From the NCBI GenBank assembly GCA_017860635.1, contig JAGDMK010000039.1, positions 1-38,820 of the forward strand: DNA of 38,820 nucleotides, in the 5' to 3' direction. The DNA is from Bacteroidota bacterium. GTDB taxonomy: Bacteria > Bacteroidota > Ignavibacteria > UBA10030 > UBA6906. This document shows, in pieces, positions 17,759 to 26,980 of the stretch. How positions within the stretch are numbered: position 1 is the first letter of the stretch; every line of letters begins with the position of its first letter. The translations under genes were made by a program, and so were the position numbers. The notes beneath the pieces were generated by a model. The model saw only the letters and a list, made by a program, of their open reading frames with translations, had not been told where the DNA came from and made no database searches.

Positions 17759-18086
17759 GAAAGAAGTCGAGTTCCAGGTCGCGCCTTTCGGCATCATCGG
17801 CGGACTCGCTTTGACCGAGCTGCTGGGCAAAAACGTGCTGTCACTGTACCAGCTCGTGGAAAAGTTCTCCCTGAATCCGCGGCGCATCCTCCATCTCCCG
17901 GACATCAAGATCGAAGAGGGGGAAATGGCCAATCTCTCCCTCCTCGATCCCGTCACAGAGTGGGTCGTCGATCCGCCGTCATTCCGCTCGCATTCCCGCA
18001 ATACCCCGTTCGGCGGCTATCACCTTACCGGCCGGCCGATCGGAGTCCTGAACAACGGACAGGTGCACTGGTCCACGCCGTCCTGA
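17703..18086 (+). pseudogene. pyrC: dihydroorotase, 3' part of the frameshifted gene
   Basis: This is the C-terminal 128 residues or so of PyrC in the +1-shifted frame. It holds the catalytic Asp and its context (TIDAIATDHAPHSFDEKEVE), the FQVAPFGIIGG motif, NPRRILHLPDIKIEEGEMAN and ends with a family-typical TGRPIGVLNNGQVHW. No start codon with a ribosome site fits an independent gene; a TTG at 17811 is the first formal start and would skip the active site. The sequence shows no other damage, so the lesion is a single base and either recent or an artefact. Confidence 0.88.
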
Positions 18087-18127
18087 AAATTGGACGCTTG
18101 AGCAGTACCGAGGACAATACTGTCGAG

Positions 18128-18170
18128 AACGCGCCGGATTTGGTCAGTTTTGAAGGATCGCCGGCGCGTT
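18128..18170 (+). terminator. 10-bp inverted repeat after the pyr operon, possible terminator
   Basis: AACGCGCCGG (18128-18137) and CCGGCGCGTT (18161-18170) form a perfect 10-bp GC-rich stem with a 23-base loop, 42 bases after the pyrC stop. Only GTTTCC follows, so the T run is weak; it may also be an RNA-stability element. Confidence 0.4.
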
Positions 18171-18181
18171 TCCATATGGCA

Positions 18182-18212
18182 TGTGATTTGACCTTCATGA
18201 AGGTGAGTCACA
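18182..18212. promoter_or_regulatory. operator-like palindrome upstream of the FnIII lipoprotein gene
   Basis: A perfect 14-bp palindrome ACCTTCATGAAGGT lies at 18191-18204. It is flanked by TGTGA (18182-18186) and TCACA (18208-18212), with 4 and 3 bases between, so the dyad spans 31 bp. It lies 33 bp before the ATG at 18246 and overlaps a -35 like TTGACC at 18188-18193. This is the layout of a repressor or activator site, though no matching regulator gene is near; an RNA hairpin is an alternative. Confidence 0.45.
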
Positions 18213-18245
18213 GAAGCACAAGTGGAACGACAGTACGAGGCACCC

Positions 18246-19064
18246 ATGAAAACGTCACTCTTAACACTCTCGCTGATCCTGCTGGTCGCGGTCACACCCG
18301 GCTGCCATGACTGGCTGCACCATCCTGACATGGATCCGCCGTCAGCGCCGACCGGGTTGAGGACTGCCACCGGGGACGACTTCATCGAGTTATTCTGGGA
18401 TGACAACCGGGAACCTGACCTTGACGGGTACAACGTCTACGTCAGTTCCAGCTATGACGGCGACTATGAATTCATCGCATCCACCAGCGGGCCGTATTTC
18501 CTGGATGACGGGGCACGGAACGGCAATCTGTACTACTATGCCGTAACGGCCTATGACTATGACGGGAACGAGAGCGAATTGAGCAACGACGTCGCGTATG
18601 ATATTCCGCGGCCTGAGGGGTACGACGTTCTGCTGTACAATGCCACGGCATCGCCGGCGCAGAGCGCCTATGATTTCTCCCGGTACTCTGTGGTCTCCAT
18701 CGACGAAACGTATGCGGATATGTACTATGTCGCGGGGAACGGCAGCACCGTGATGCGCGTGGATACGGACACGGACATTCAGGACATGGGTCCGACCTCC
18801 TCAATTCTGAACATTGGCACAGCTCCCCTCAACGGGTGGTCGGCAGACCATGAGGTCGAACTCTATGCCGGACACACCTATGTCGTCTGGACGTGGGATG
18901 ATCACTACGCGAAATTCCGGGTGTCGGCTCTGTCTCCCGGGCGGGTAGTGTTTGACTGGGCATACCAGCTGATTCCGTCGAACCGGCTCCTCAAGAGGGC
19001 TCCTGCGGCTGACAGGAAGTCGGTTGCAGAACATCGTAGTGCCAGCATCGAAAGAACGCAATAA
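18246..19064 (+). CDS. fibronectin type III domain lipoprotein
   Basis: Putative cell-envelope lipoprotein, 272 residues, function unknown. The N-terminus MKTSLLTLSLILLVAVTPGC has a lipobox ending in Cys20. Residues about 28-115 form an FnIII domain: PSAPTGLRTATGDDFIELFW, PDLDGYNVYVS and LYYYAVTAYDYDGNESELS. The remaining part (DVLLYNATASPAQSAYDFSR onward) is Asp/Tyr rich and has no family I recognise; it ends with a short basic tail. The ATG at 18246 is chosen because the signal then starts directly. The gene lies 33 bp after an operator-like dyad and is followed by a separate promoter, so it may be a single-gene unit. Confidence 0.85.
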   Translation: MKTSLLTLSLILLVAVTPGCHDWLHHPDMDPPSAPTGLRTATGDDFIELFWDDNREPDLDGYNVYVSSSYDGDYEFIASTSGPYFLDDGARNGNLYYYAVTAYDYDGNESELSNDVAYDIPRPEGYDVLLYNATASPAQSAYDFSRYSVVSIDETYADMYYVAGNGSTVMRVDTDTDIQDMGPTSSILNIGTAPLNGWSADHEVELYAGHTYVVWTWDDHYAKFRVSALSPGRVVFDWAYQLIPSNRLLKRAPAADRKSVAEHRSASIERTQ

Positions 19065-19157
19065 CGACAGCTGTACAGATGAGCCGCATCCGGGAGAGGC
19101 GGTACGGGAGAGCAGATTGAGTGGCAGCCGAGGACAAAAGTTGAGAGTACCGATGAG

Positions 19158-19186
19158 TTGACTTTCAGTCCGGCAAGGCGTACTTT
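19158..19186 (+). promoter_or_regulatory. predicted promoter (TTGACT-N17-TACTTT) of the DUF4783/kinase/pgeF unit
   Basis: TTGACT at 19158-19163 and TACTTT at 19181-19186 are 17 bases apart. Transcription would start near 19193, 7 bases before the ATG at 19200, so the message has almost no leader and no Shine-Dalgarno site. This also rules out a formal TTG start at 19158, which is the -35 box itself. Confidence 0.65.
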
Positions 19187-19199
19187 TTCCCACCACCTA

Positions 19200-19727
19200 A
19201 TGAGAGGCTGGACTGTGGGTGTGGCGGTTATCGTGATGCTACTATTGAGTGCGGGCAGCTCCTGGTTGGAACCCCAGATGGTCTTACCGGAGGAGTTGCC
19301 CGCGTTTGTTGATGGGGGCTGGCAACTGCGCAGCCCCGTTCAGCATCAGCGCCTGATTCCTTCACAGGGAAGAGAGGCAATCCCTGTGCCCGCCATGCGC
19401 CTCTTCACGCTTGTGGAGCAGAACCTCCCGGAGGGAAGCGTCGAATCGTTTTCAGAGCACTTTGCGCCCAGTGTCTCCATGCAGCTTCGCGGAGGTGAAC
19501 CGGGATACTACAGTGCCAGACAGGCCTACTACATTCTTACGTCCTTCCTGAAAGTGCGGAAGCCGGTTTCCGTGCTCTTCAGCACGTATGGTTCAACCGA
19601 TGGAGCGCCGTATGCCACGGGCGCTGCGACGTTTGCACTGAAAGGAATGCGTGAGAACCTTCAGGTCTACATCGCCCTGCACAAATCAGGCGAGCGGTGG
19701 CAGATTTCCCACCTGAACATCTACTAA
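19200..19727 (+). CDS. DUF4783-like exported protein
   Basis: Small envelope protein with an NTF2-like domain of the DUF4783 type, found mainly in Bacteroidota; function unknown. From ATG 19200 it has 175 residues. A hydrophobic N-terminal helix (WTVGVAVIVMLLLSAGSSW) is a signal or anchor. After a linker the domain runs from about residue 78: FSEHFAPSVSMQLRGGEPGY, YSARQAYYILTSFLKVRKP, ATGAATFALKGMRENLQVYI and ends with ERWQISHLNIY, which is the usual last strand. It starts the unit with the sensor kinase (gap 6 bp) and pgeF; its position next to a membrane kinase suggests, but does not show, a periplasmic partner role. Confidence 0.75.
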   Translation: MRGWTVGVAVIVMLLLSAGSSWLEPQMVLPEELPAFVDGGWQLRSPVQHQRLIPSQGREAIPVPAMRLFTLVEQNLPEGSVESFSEHFAPSVSMQLRGGEPGYYSARQAYYILTSFLKVRKPVSVLFSTYGSTDGAPYATGAATFALKGMRENLQVYIALHKSGERWQISHLNIY

Positions 19728-19733
19728 CAACCA

Positions 19734-21716
19734 ATGGCTACGCGCATCTTGTCCGGGCTGCTTCACGCGCGACGCTCGCGTACATTCATGCTGATATTCG
19801 GTGCGTGCGTCATTCTTCTCCTGCTCGCTCACCTGATCGAATGGATACACACGAGCCGGCTTGACAGCGACTGGCCTGCCGTGCAGGACAAAACCGGACA
19901 GGAGCAGCTGTCGGCGGCAGTCCGGGCCTTCGGCGATGAACAGCGTCTGGCGCGGCGGCTTGCGGTTGAGGTAGGTCAGCAGGGCGAAGTCCAGCACTAT
20001 CTGGACGGAAGCACCACGGACCGCCGTCCACTTTTTGCGGCGACAACACATGCGGCACGGACGGCCGGCGTCGGGATTGAGCTCTATGATCATCAGGGAG
20101 AACTCGTCGCGTGGGCGGGGCAGGGCGGAAGCAGCGGCCGGCGCGAGGTCCTCATTGCTCTCGCGGGCCAGATGACATCGTTCGTTTCCCGGTCCGCCGT
20201 TTCATCCCAGCTCTTTCTGGCTATTCCGGTCCGTCATGACACACGTATCGTCGGTGCGGTGGTCGTGCGGCAGACGATCGAAATGGCTTCTCCTCTCAGA
20301 AACAGATTCCTCGGTCGTTCGGGAATTGCCGAAGAGTTGACAGAGAATCTCGGAGTCCCGGTACGCTTCGTCTTCCCCCCCGACACGGCGCTCGCTGCGG
20401 ATACGCTCTGGAATACGGCGCCACTGTATGGAATCGACAGCTCACGTGTCGGCACCGTTCAGGTGGGCCGGACATCACGCGCGGATGTTGCCGAGCGGCT
20501 GGCGGCACGCTATGATGAGCTCTATCGCGGCCTTGAGGCGCTCCTGATCATTCTGGTCGCGCTGGGAATGCTGGGAGTTCTTCACCAGGCTCCGACCCGA
20601 TTGAGCCGCGCGTTGGCAATCACGGTGATGCTCTGGCTTCTCCGGTACGGACTCCTCTGGCTGGATGTTCCCGGCCGGTTTTTCGCCGGGGGGATCTTCG
20701 ACCCAATGCTGTATGCCTCCACATTCGGAGGCGGACTTGCCAGGTCCATCGGTGACCTGACGCTTTCTGTTGCGACCGTTGCCGCGAATTTCTTCCTCAT
20801 TGTGCGTCCGGCGGAGTTGCTGACGGTCCGGTCTGCTGCACAGCCGTGGCCGCGGTGGATCCGCGTGAGCACGTCGGTGGTCCTTGCCGTTCTTCCATTT
20901 CTTCTCCTGCGCGGGTTTGCCGCCGTGGTGCGCAGCATGCTCTATGATTCCAGCCTGACGATCGGAGATCCTGCCGTGCTCTGGCCTCCCCTGCCGATGG
21001 GGCTGCTTCTTCTGGATGCCGTGATTCTCGCAGCCGTGCTGGCTGCTCTCACCGCGGAGATCGTCGGCCGGATCGTGCGCATCCTGGGATGGTGGGTTGC
21101 AGCAGCGTTGCTGTTTCTGGCGGCAGTGGGGATGGGCCTGCAGCCCGAACCGCTGGTCTCGCTGGTGTTCCGTATGCTCTTTGGTGCCGGCGCCCTTCTC
21201 CTCTGGTGGATGAGCACAAGTGCTCCCGGTTCTGCCCGGCTGGCGGCACCGGCATCCAGACAGCTCGGTGTTGCCGTCTTCTCTGCAATCATTCTGCTTC
21301 CTCTCTTCGACGGACAGATCCGGGAACGCGACCGCAGCAAGGTCGAGACCTTCGCGGAAGAAGTCCTCCGTCCGGTGGATGGATGGTTGAAGTTCATCGT
21401 GGAGGAAGGGATGCAGCAGATCATCAACGCATCGGGGGAAGTGAATGGACAGCGAGACCGCGAGTCCATTGCGCTCCGTGCATGGACGCAGAGTGCTGCA
21501 TGCCGGGAAGGGTATTCATCATTGTTCGAGCTCCTGGATGAAGAAGGAAACGAGGTAAGCAGGTTCGCGATCGGGGGCCAGATGCATCCGGGTCATTCCG
21601 TGGACATGTACGGGTCACCGTTGCGGCCGGTGAGGAACAGTTGTTCCGCGGCGACAATCCCTCGGTCCTGCGCGGCTCGTCACGTGAGACGCTCGAGTCC
21701 TTCTACCGCCCGATAA
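19734..21716 (+). pseudogene. large polytopic sensor histidine kinase, 5' part of a frameshifted gene
   Basis: N-terminal sensor half of a membrane histidine kinase. Residues 17-36 are a first membrane helix (FMLIFGACVILLLLAHLIEW), followed by a periplasmic region to about 263 (GVGIELYDHQGELVAWAGQG looks like a Cache/PAS-like fold), then some eight hydrophobic helices between about 265 and 540, and the start of a second periplasmic region (EEVLRPVDGWLKFIVEEGMQ). The coding frame is good to about 21609 (residue 625, ...HSVDMY) and the last 35 residues are out of frame. Adding one base near 21609-21611 joins it to the next frame and gives about 1250 residues. It begins 6 bp after the DUF4783 gene. 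Confidence 0.8.
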
Positions 21717-23491
21717 CCATCACCGAGTACCGCGACGGACTCTACCTGCGGTCTACCGACGAAGGGTTCCCGTTCACTCACGTCCTGGCAGCCGATTTGC
21801 TGGAGACACTTCCCACGCTGAAACCTCCGATGATGTGGAAGGAAGAGGAAATCGGCGGTGTTTCGTACGAGACCTTCTACGCGGTACGGGGAGAGGGAGG
21901 GCGGGGTACGATCGGGCTGAGCCTCGAGCGGCTCGGACCTCTCCTCCGTCTCGTGGGACTCGTCAAGGTTGGCGCGGTGTATGTTCTTCTCCTGCTCCTC
22001 TGGGGGACTGCGGTTCTCTTCCGTGCATGGATGAAGGAGCGCCGCTGGCGGTTCAGTTTCAGAGACAGGCTCCTGGGGACCATGCTGCTTGCAGTCCTTC
22101 TGCCGCTCGCCGTCCTGCTGGTCTACAGTCAGCTGGATGTGCGCGACCGCATGATGGAGAGCATGGCACTCCGCCTGGAGGACCAGACAGCCGGGATTGC
22201 TCAGGATATCGCGGGCATTGGTGAACACGCAGACGCCTCGTCTGAACTGGAGGTCCGTCCCGATCGCGTGGAACTCATCGCGTCAAATGCCGGCACCGAT
22301 TTCAATCTGTTCGTGGGGAACATGCTGCGCATCAGCAGCCGGCCGGAACTGTATACTGCGGGGCTACTGGACTCCCGCATCAGCGGAAGCGCATATGCCG
22401 AAGTGGTGCTCGGCGGGAGGTGGTTCCATGTGGAAACAGAACATATCGGCCTGTTCCGCTATGCAGTCGGCTACAGACCGGTGCTGGACGCGGCCGGAGG
22501 GATTATCGGCGTCGTGTCTGTCCCGACACTGTTCCGTCAGGATGAGCTGGAACGGAAGCTTGTCGAGCGCCATGCCGTGCTCTTTGGTGTGTATGCGGCC
22601 GTGCTTCTCGCGATGCTGGTCATCATGCCGGTCCTGGCGCACAGGTTCGCGTCGCCGGTTCTCCAGCTCACTGCCATTGCCCGGGACGTCGGAAAGGGAG
22701 ATTTGCACATCAGTCAACGTCTCCCGCGCGCAGACGGCGAGATCGGCGAGCTGGTTCAGTCGTTTGATACCATGACGCGCGAGCTGGAACGGAACCGTGA
22801 CACGCTGGTGAAGGTGGAACGGGAACTTGCATGGAAGGAGATGGCGAGGCAGGTTGCCCATGAGATCAAGAACCCGTTGACGCCCATGAAGCTCTCGATC
22901 CAGCACCTCCGGCGGGCATACCTGGATGGGGCGCAGAATTTCGGAGAGATACTGGAGCAGGTAACGCAGACCGTTATCGGACAGATCGAAGCGCTCAGCC
23001 GGATTGCGTCGGAGTTTTCAGCGTTTGCCCGGATGCCCCGCCGCACCCTCGCACCATGTCCGCCTGGAGAAGTTGTGGCAGAGGCCGTGCAGCTGTTCAG
23101 TCAGGATTTCCGCGTAGAGTTCAACCTGAGCGCAGCACCGGACCTGCCGGAGATCATGGCCGACCGCGAAGAATTCCGGCGGGCGTGCATCAACATCCTC
23201 AGGAACGGCGTCCAGGCGATGGGCGAGAACGGACGGATGGAGATCACCGTGTCCCGCTCCGCGCAGGGCGTGCGGATCGCGTTCCGGGATTTCGGCCACG
23301 GGATTCCCGACGACGTCAAGGAAAAGCTCTTCCAGCCGAATTTCTCGACGAAGACCGATGGCATGGGCCTCGGACTGGCCATCGTGAAGAAGACTGTCAC
23401 CGACATGGGCGGAACGGTGTCCATTGAGAGTACCGTCGGGGAGGGGACAACGGTAACGCTGGACATCCCCGTGGAGCAGGGGCAGGCATGA
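21641..23491 (+). pseudogene. sensor histidine kinase (NtrY-like), 3' part with HAMP, HisKA and ATPase
   Basis: Kinase half of the same protein. The frame is readable from about 21611 (RVTVAAGEEQLFRGDNPS). It has a membrane helix (GAVYVLLLLLWGTAVLFRAW), another (LLGTMLLAVLLPLAVLLVY), a Cache-like periplasmic domain, a third helix before HAMP (RFASPVLQLTAIARDVGKGD), and the H box VAHEIKNPLTPMKLSIQHLR with phospho-acceptor His about residue 407 of this part. N box NILRNGVQAM, G1 DFGHGIPDD, F box LFQPNFSTK and G2 GMGLGLAIVKK are intact, so the enzyme core looks alive. The H-box is closest in style to NtrY/nitrogen sensor kinases. It overlaps pgeF by 4 bp (ATGA). No response regulator gene is in the window. 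Confidence 0.85.
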
Positions 23492-24234
23492 TCATCCGTC
23501 CTGCCTTTGCGGAGGCCTACCCGTTTCTCCTCTGTGCGCTCAGCACCCGGCAGGGTGGCGTCAGCGACGGCGGGTTCGGTATGAACCTCTCCTATGCCGT
23601 CGGGGATGATCCCTCGGCTGTGACCGAAAACCGGAAGCGTTTCTTCGGAGCGCTGGGGATCGCACTGGATGAGCTGGCCTTGCAGAAGCAGGTTCACGGA
23701 GACACGATCAGGTGTATCGACGGACCGGGGACATGGGATGATACTGATGGATTGTGCACATCTGCCGCCGGCGTGTATCTGTGCGTGACCATCGCAGACT
23801 GCGTGCCTGTATTTCTCGTGGATCCGACCGTGCCTGCTGTCGGTGTGGTGCATGCGGGATGGCGGGGAAGTGTAGCTGGGATTGCGGCAAAGGGGGTCCA
23901 GTTCATGGCTGAGAGGCTTGGGGCGAATGTATCCGGCATGATTGCCTGCATCGGTCCCTCCGCCGGTGTCTGCTGCTATGCTGTTGGGCATAAAGTCGCA
24001 TCGCACTTCCCTGAATCGTGCGTGGTCCGGCGCGACGGACAACACTACGTCAATCTCAAAGAAGTCAATCGTACGCAGCTGCTGGAAGCCGGACTGCGAA
24101 GTGAATCGATTTTGGTGGATCCTGCCTGCACCATCTGTGGTGCTGACCTGTATCATTCGCACCGCCGGGATGGAGCGCGATCGGGGCGGATGATGGGTGT
24201 ATTGGGCATACGGAGAGGCCCCGGGCCTGGTTGA
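23488..24234 (+). CDS. pgeF: peptidoglycan editing factor PgeF (YfiH/laccase-domain protein)
   Basis: Cytoplasmic zinc hydrolase that removes wrongly incorporated L-Ser in place of L-Ala from muropeptide precursors; older annotations call it a multicopper polyphenol oxidase. The 248-residue protein has STRQGGVSDGGFGMNLSYAV near the N-terminus, then the metal-site motifs QKQVHGDTI, ADCVPVFLVDP, VGVVHAGWRGSVAGI and IGPSAGVCCYAVG, and the C-terminal DLYHSHRRDGARSGRMMGVL. All three metal ligands (one His in each of two motifs and the Cys of ADC) are present. It starts within the kinase stop codon (ATGA), so both are probably translated together. Confidence 0.93.
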   Translation: MIIRPAFAEAYPFLLCALSTRQGGVSDGGFGMNLSYAVGDDPSAVTENRKRFFGALGIALDELALQKQVHGDTIRCIDGPGTWDDTDGLCTSAAGVYLCVTIADCVPVFLVDPTVPAVGVVHAGWRGSVAGIAAKGVQFMAERLGANVSGMIACIGPSAGVCCYAVGHKVASHFPESCVVRRDGQHYVNLKEVNRTQLLEAGLRSESILVDPACTICGADLYHSHRRDGARSGRMMGVLGIRRGPGPG

Positions 24235-24259
24235 TTTCCTACCGCGATTTTCCTATGTT
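24231..24259 (+). promoter_or_regulatory. predicted glmS promoter (TTGATT-N17-TATGTT)
   Basis: TTGATT at 24231-24236 overlaps the pgeF stop codon, and TATGTT at 24254-24259 lies 17 bases on. Start of transcription would be near 24266, giving a leader of about 27 bases to ATG 24293 with a GGGGG ribosome site at 24282-24286. There is no room for a glmS ribozyme. Confidence 0.65.
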
Positions 24260-24292
24260 ATTCCTTACTCACAACCACATCGGGGGTACACT

Positions 24293-26131
24293 ATGTGCGG
24301 CATTGTCGGATATATCGGATCCAAGAATTGCGTTCCGATAATTCTCGAAGGCCTGCGCCGTCTGGAATACAGGGGGTACGATTCAGCCGGCATTGCGGTC
24401 ATCCGGGACGATAAGTTCTTCATACAGAAGAACGCCGGCAAAGTGGCCGATCTGGCGGCGGCACTGGGGAAAGCTGACGGCTCGCTGTTCAGCCATGTGG
24501 GTATGGGGCACACTCGCTGGGCGACACATGGAGAGCCCAACGACGTCAACGCGCACCCCCACTGGGACCAGAAGAAACAGATCGCACTGGTCCACAACGG
24601 GATCATCGAGAACTACCTTGCGATAAAGACAAAACTTCTCAGGGATGGGCATGTTTTTCTTGGAGCGACGGACACAGAGGTGCTTGCCCATCTCATCGGG
24701 GTCATGTTCGACGAATGCGGCGATCTCGCGACTGCCGTCCGACTTGCCCTCTCAGAGGTCCAGGGAACATACGGAATTGTGGTCATCTCACCACGAGACC
24801 CGCAACGCATCGTTGCGGCGCGGAGGGGGAGTCCACTGCTCATCGGCGTGGGCGACGGCGAGAACTTCGTGGCATCCGATGCATCCGCCATCGTCTCGCA
24901 CACCAGGCAGGTGCTCTATCTGGACGACGGTGAAATCGCAGACGTGACATGTGATCATGTCCGCACCATGACCATCGAGGATGTGGACACGCAGAAGACC
25001 GTGCACGAGGTCACCCTCGAGCTCTCGCAGATCGAGCGGGGCGGCTTCGATCATTTCATGCTGAAGGAGATCCACGAACAGCCGCAGACGATTCATGATG
25101 CCATGCGGGGACGCCTGCTGGTGGACGAGGGGGATGTAAAGCTCGGCGGCCTGCAAAACACGCTGGGACGCCTCCTCAGTGCCCGGCGGCTGATCCTCAC
25201 AGCCTGCGGGACGTCGTGGCACGCGGCACTGGTCGGTGAATACATGCTGGAACAGATCGCACGGATCCCCACCGAAGTGGAATATGCGTCGGAATTCCGG
25301 TATCGGGACCCGGTCATCAATGTCGACGATGTCGTGTTGCTGATCAGCCAGAGCGGAGAGACTGCTGACACGCTTTCTGCCCTGCGCGATGCAAAGTCCA
25401 AGGGCGCGACGGTTCTCGGAATCGTGAATGTCGTGGGAAGCAGCATCGCCAGGGAATCGCACGGCGGTGTGTACGTTCATGCCGGACCCGAGATCGGGGT
25501 CGCATCCACGAAGGCCTTCACCTCGCAATTGACGGTGCTTGCGCTCATCACCATTTTGCTCGCGCGTGCCCGGGGAATGGCGAGGGAACGGGGCCAGGTG
25601 CTGGCGCGTGAGCTCGCATCACTGCCTGAAAAGGTCGACGCTGTCCTGAGCGATACATCCACCATCCAGCAGATTGCGCGTGAATTCAAGGACGCACGGA
25701 ATTTCCTCTACCTCGGCCGGGGGTCGAATTTCCCCGTGGCCCTGGAAGGGGCGCTGAAGCTCAAGGAAATCTCCTATATCCATGCAGAAGGGTATCCCGC
25801 CGCGGAGATGAAGCACGGCCCGATCGCGCTGATCGACCGGAACATGCCGGTGGTGTTCATCGTGCCGCGGGACGGAATCTATGAGAAAGTGATCAGCAAC
25901 ATACAGGAAGTCCGTGCGCGGAAGGGACGCATCATCGCGGTGGCGAATGAGGATGACAGTGAGATCGACAAGATGGCCGAGTTCGTCATCCGCGTGCCGC
26001 ACACGTACGGCTTCTTCGGTCCGATTCTGAATATCATCCCGCTCCAGCTGCTCGCCTACTATATGGCCGTCGAACGCGGAACGAATGTGGATCAGCCGCG
26101 CAACCTGGCAAAGAGTGTCACAGTCGAATAG
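24293..26131 (+). CDS. glmS: glutamine--fructose-6-phosphate aminotransferase (isomerizing)
   Basis: Makes glucosamine-6-phosphate from fructose-6-phosphate and glutamine, the first step to UDP-GlcNAc. The 612-residue product starts MCGIVGYIG, with Cys2 the glutaminase nucleophile after Met removal. The N-terminal nucleophile domain includes HTRWATHGEPNDVNAHPHWD. Two SIS isomerase domains follow (LISQSGETADTLSALRDAK and LGRGSNFPVALEGALKLKEI) and the end is NVDQPRNLAKSVTVE, the conserved C-tail. I chose ATG 24293; the frame is open further upstream, but any earlier start would block the required N-terminal Cys. A short gap of 15 bp leads to the FabL-like gene. Confidence 0.98.
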   Translation: MCGIVGYIGSKNCVPIILEGLRRLEYRGYDSAGIAVIRDDKFFIQKNAGKVADLAAALGKADGSLFSHVGMGHTRWATHGEPNDVNAHPHWDQKKQIALVHNGIIENYLAIKTKLLRDGHVFLGATDTEVLAHLIGVMFDECGDLATAVRLALSEVQGTYGIVVISPRDPQRIVAARRGSPLLIGVGDGENFVASDASAIVSHTRQVLYLDDGEIADVTCDHVRTMTIEDVDTQKTVHEVTLELSQIERGGFDHFMLKEIHEQPQTIHDAMRGRLLVDEGDVKLGGLQNTLGRLLSARRLILTACGTSWHAALVGEYMLEQIARIPTEVEYASEFRYRDPVINVDDVVLLISQSGETADTLSALRDAKSKGATVLGIVNVVGSSIARESHGGVYVHAGPEIGVASTKAFTSQLTVLALITILLARARGMARERGQVLARELASLPEKVDAVLSDTSTIQQIAREFKDARNFLYLGRGSNFPVALEGALKLKEISYIHAEGYPAAEMKHGPIALIDRNMPVVFIVPRDGIYEKVISNIQEVRARKGRIIAVANEDDSEIDKMAEFVIRVPHTYGFFGPILNIIPLQLLAYYMAVERGTNVDQPRNLAKSVTVE

Positions 26132-26146
26132 ACGAAAGGACCCTGC

Positions 26147-26980
26147 ATGAAACAGGACCCCCGCTTCAAGCCCCACGAGTGGGCTCTCATCCTGGGAGCG
26201 TCGAGCGGATTCGGCGGCGCCGCTGCTGTGGAATTTGCCCGGCACGGGATGAACATTTTCGGCGTGCACCTGGACCGTCAGGCCACGATGCCGGCTGTGC
26301 AGCATATCATCAAAGAGATCAGGCATTTCGGGCGGGAAGCGGTCTTTTATAATATCAACGCGGCTGATACCATCAAGCAGGCGGAAACGCTGGACGACAT
26401 CCAGGAACGCTTCTCCGCGAGCCCGGGGGGCACAGTAAAAGTCCTGATGCATTCGCTGGCGTTCGGCACGCTCAAGCCGTTCATTGCAAAAAAAGTGGAT
26501 GAAGCGGTCTCCCAGGCGCAGATGGAAATGACACTGGACGTGATGGCACACAGCCTTGTGTACTGGATGCAGGGACTGATGATCCGCGGGCTGATGAAGC
26601 GCGGGGGACGGGTGTTCGCGATGACCAGTTCCGGCGGACACAGCGTGCTGCCGAGCTATGGTGCCGTGTCTGCCGCGAAGGCGGCCCTGGAGTCACATGT
26701 GCGCCAGCTGGCAATGGAGCTTGGCCCGTTCGGGATTACGGCAAATGCCATGATGGCCGGCGTGACGGACACGCCCGCGCTGCGGAAGATCCCCGGCGCA
26801 GTGCGGATGCTCGAGGTGGCGCGCGCAAAAAATCCGGGCAGGCGTCTGACAACTCCGGAAGATGTGGCCCATGCGATGGTGCTGCTCTGCGAGGATGGCG
26901 CACTCTGGGTCTCCGGAAACGTTATTGGAGTGGACGGCGGTGAAGATGTCGTCAGTTATGTCGGCCAGAAAGGTGAATGA
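26147..26980 (+). CDS. FabL-type enoyl-ACP reductase-like SDR
   Basis: Short-chain dehydrogenase/reductase that probably reduces enoyl thioesters (last step of the fatty-acid elongation cycle) with NAD(P)H. The 277-residue protein has the cofactor loop [10 protein letters not shown] (residues 16-25). The active site is Tyr171 followed by Lys178 ([11 protein letters not shown]), i.e. a Y-x6-K spacing, whereas ordinary SDRs have Y-x3-K. Y-x6-K is typical of FabI/Fab[20 protein letters not shown]-like context ([15 protein letters not shown]) and FGITANAM also resemble FabL of Bacillus. The stop overlaps the next gene, an acyl-CoA dehydrogenase, by 4 bp. Whether it is the main enoyl reductase or serves a special pathway is unknown. 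Confidence 0.78.
   Translation: MKQDPRFKPHEWALILGASSGFGGAAAVEFARHGMNIFGVHLDRQATMPAVQHIIKEIRHFGREAVFYNINAADTIKQAETLDDIQERFSASPGGTVKVLMHSLAFGTLKPFIAKKVDEAVSQAQMEMTLDVMAHSLVYWMQGLMIRGLMKRGGRVFAMTSSGGHSVLPSYGAVSAAKAALESHVRQLAMELGPFGITANAMMAGVTDTPALRKIPGAVRMLEVARAKNPGRRLTTPEDVAHAMVLLCEDGALWVSGNVIGVDGGEDVVSYVGQKGE

Noticed and set aside
17695-17760. Programmed frameshift in pyrC
   Set aside because: No known slippery heptamer, and no stem-loop or internal Shine-Dalgarno at the right distance; dihydroorotase is not known to use recoding. A one-base error or mutation is simpler.
19158-19199. TTG start of the DUF4783 gene
   Set aside because: The TTG is the -35 element of a 17-bp spaced promoter; the ATG at 19200 lies just after the predicted transcription start.
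24237-24292. glmS ribozyme/riboswitch in the glmS leader
   Set aside because: The leader after the predicted start is about 27 bases, far too short.
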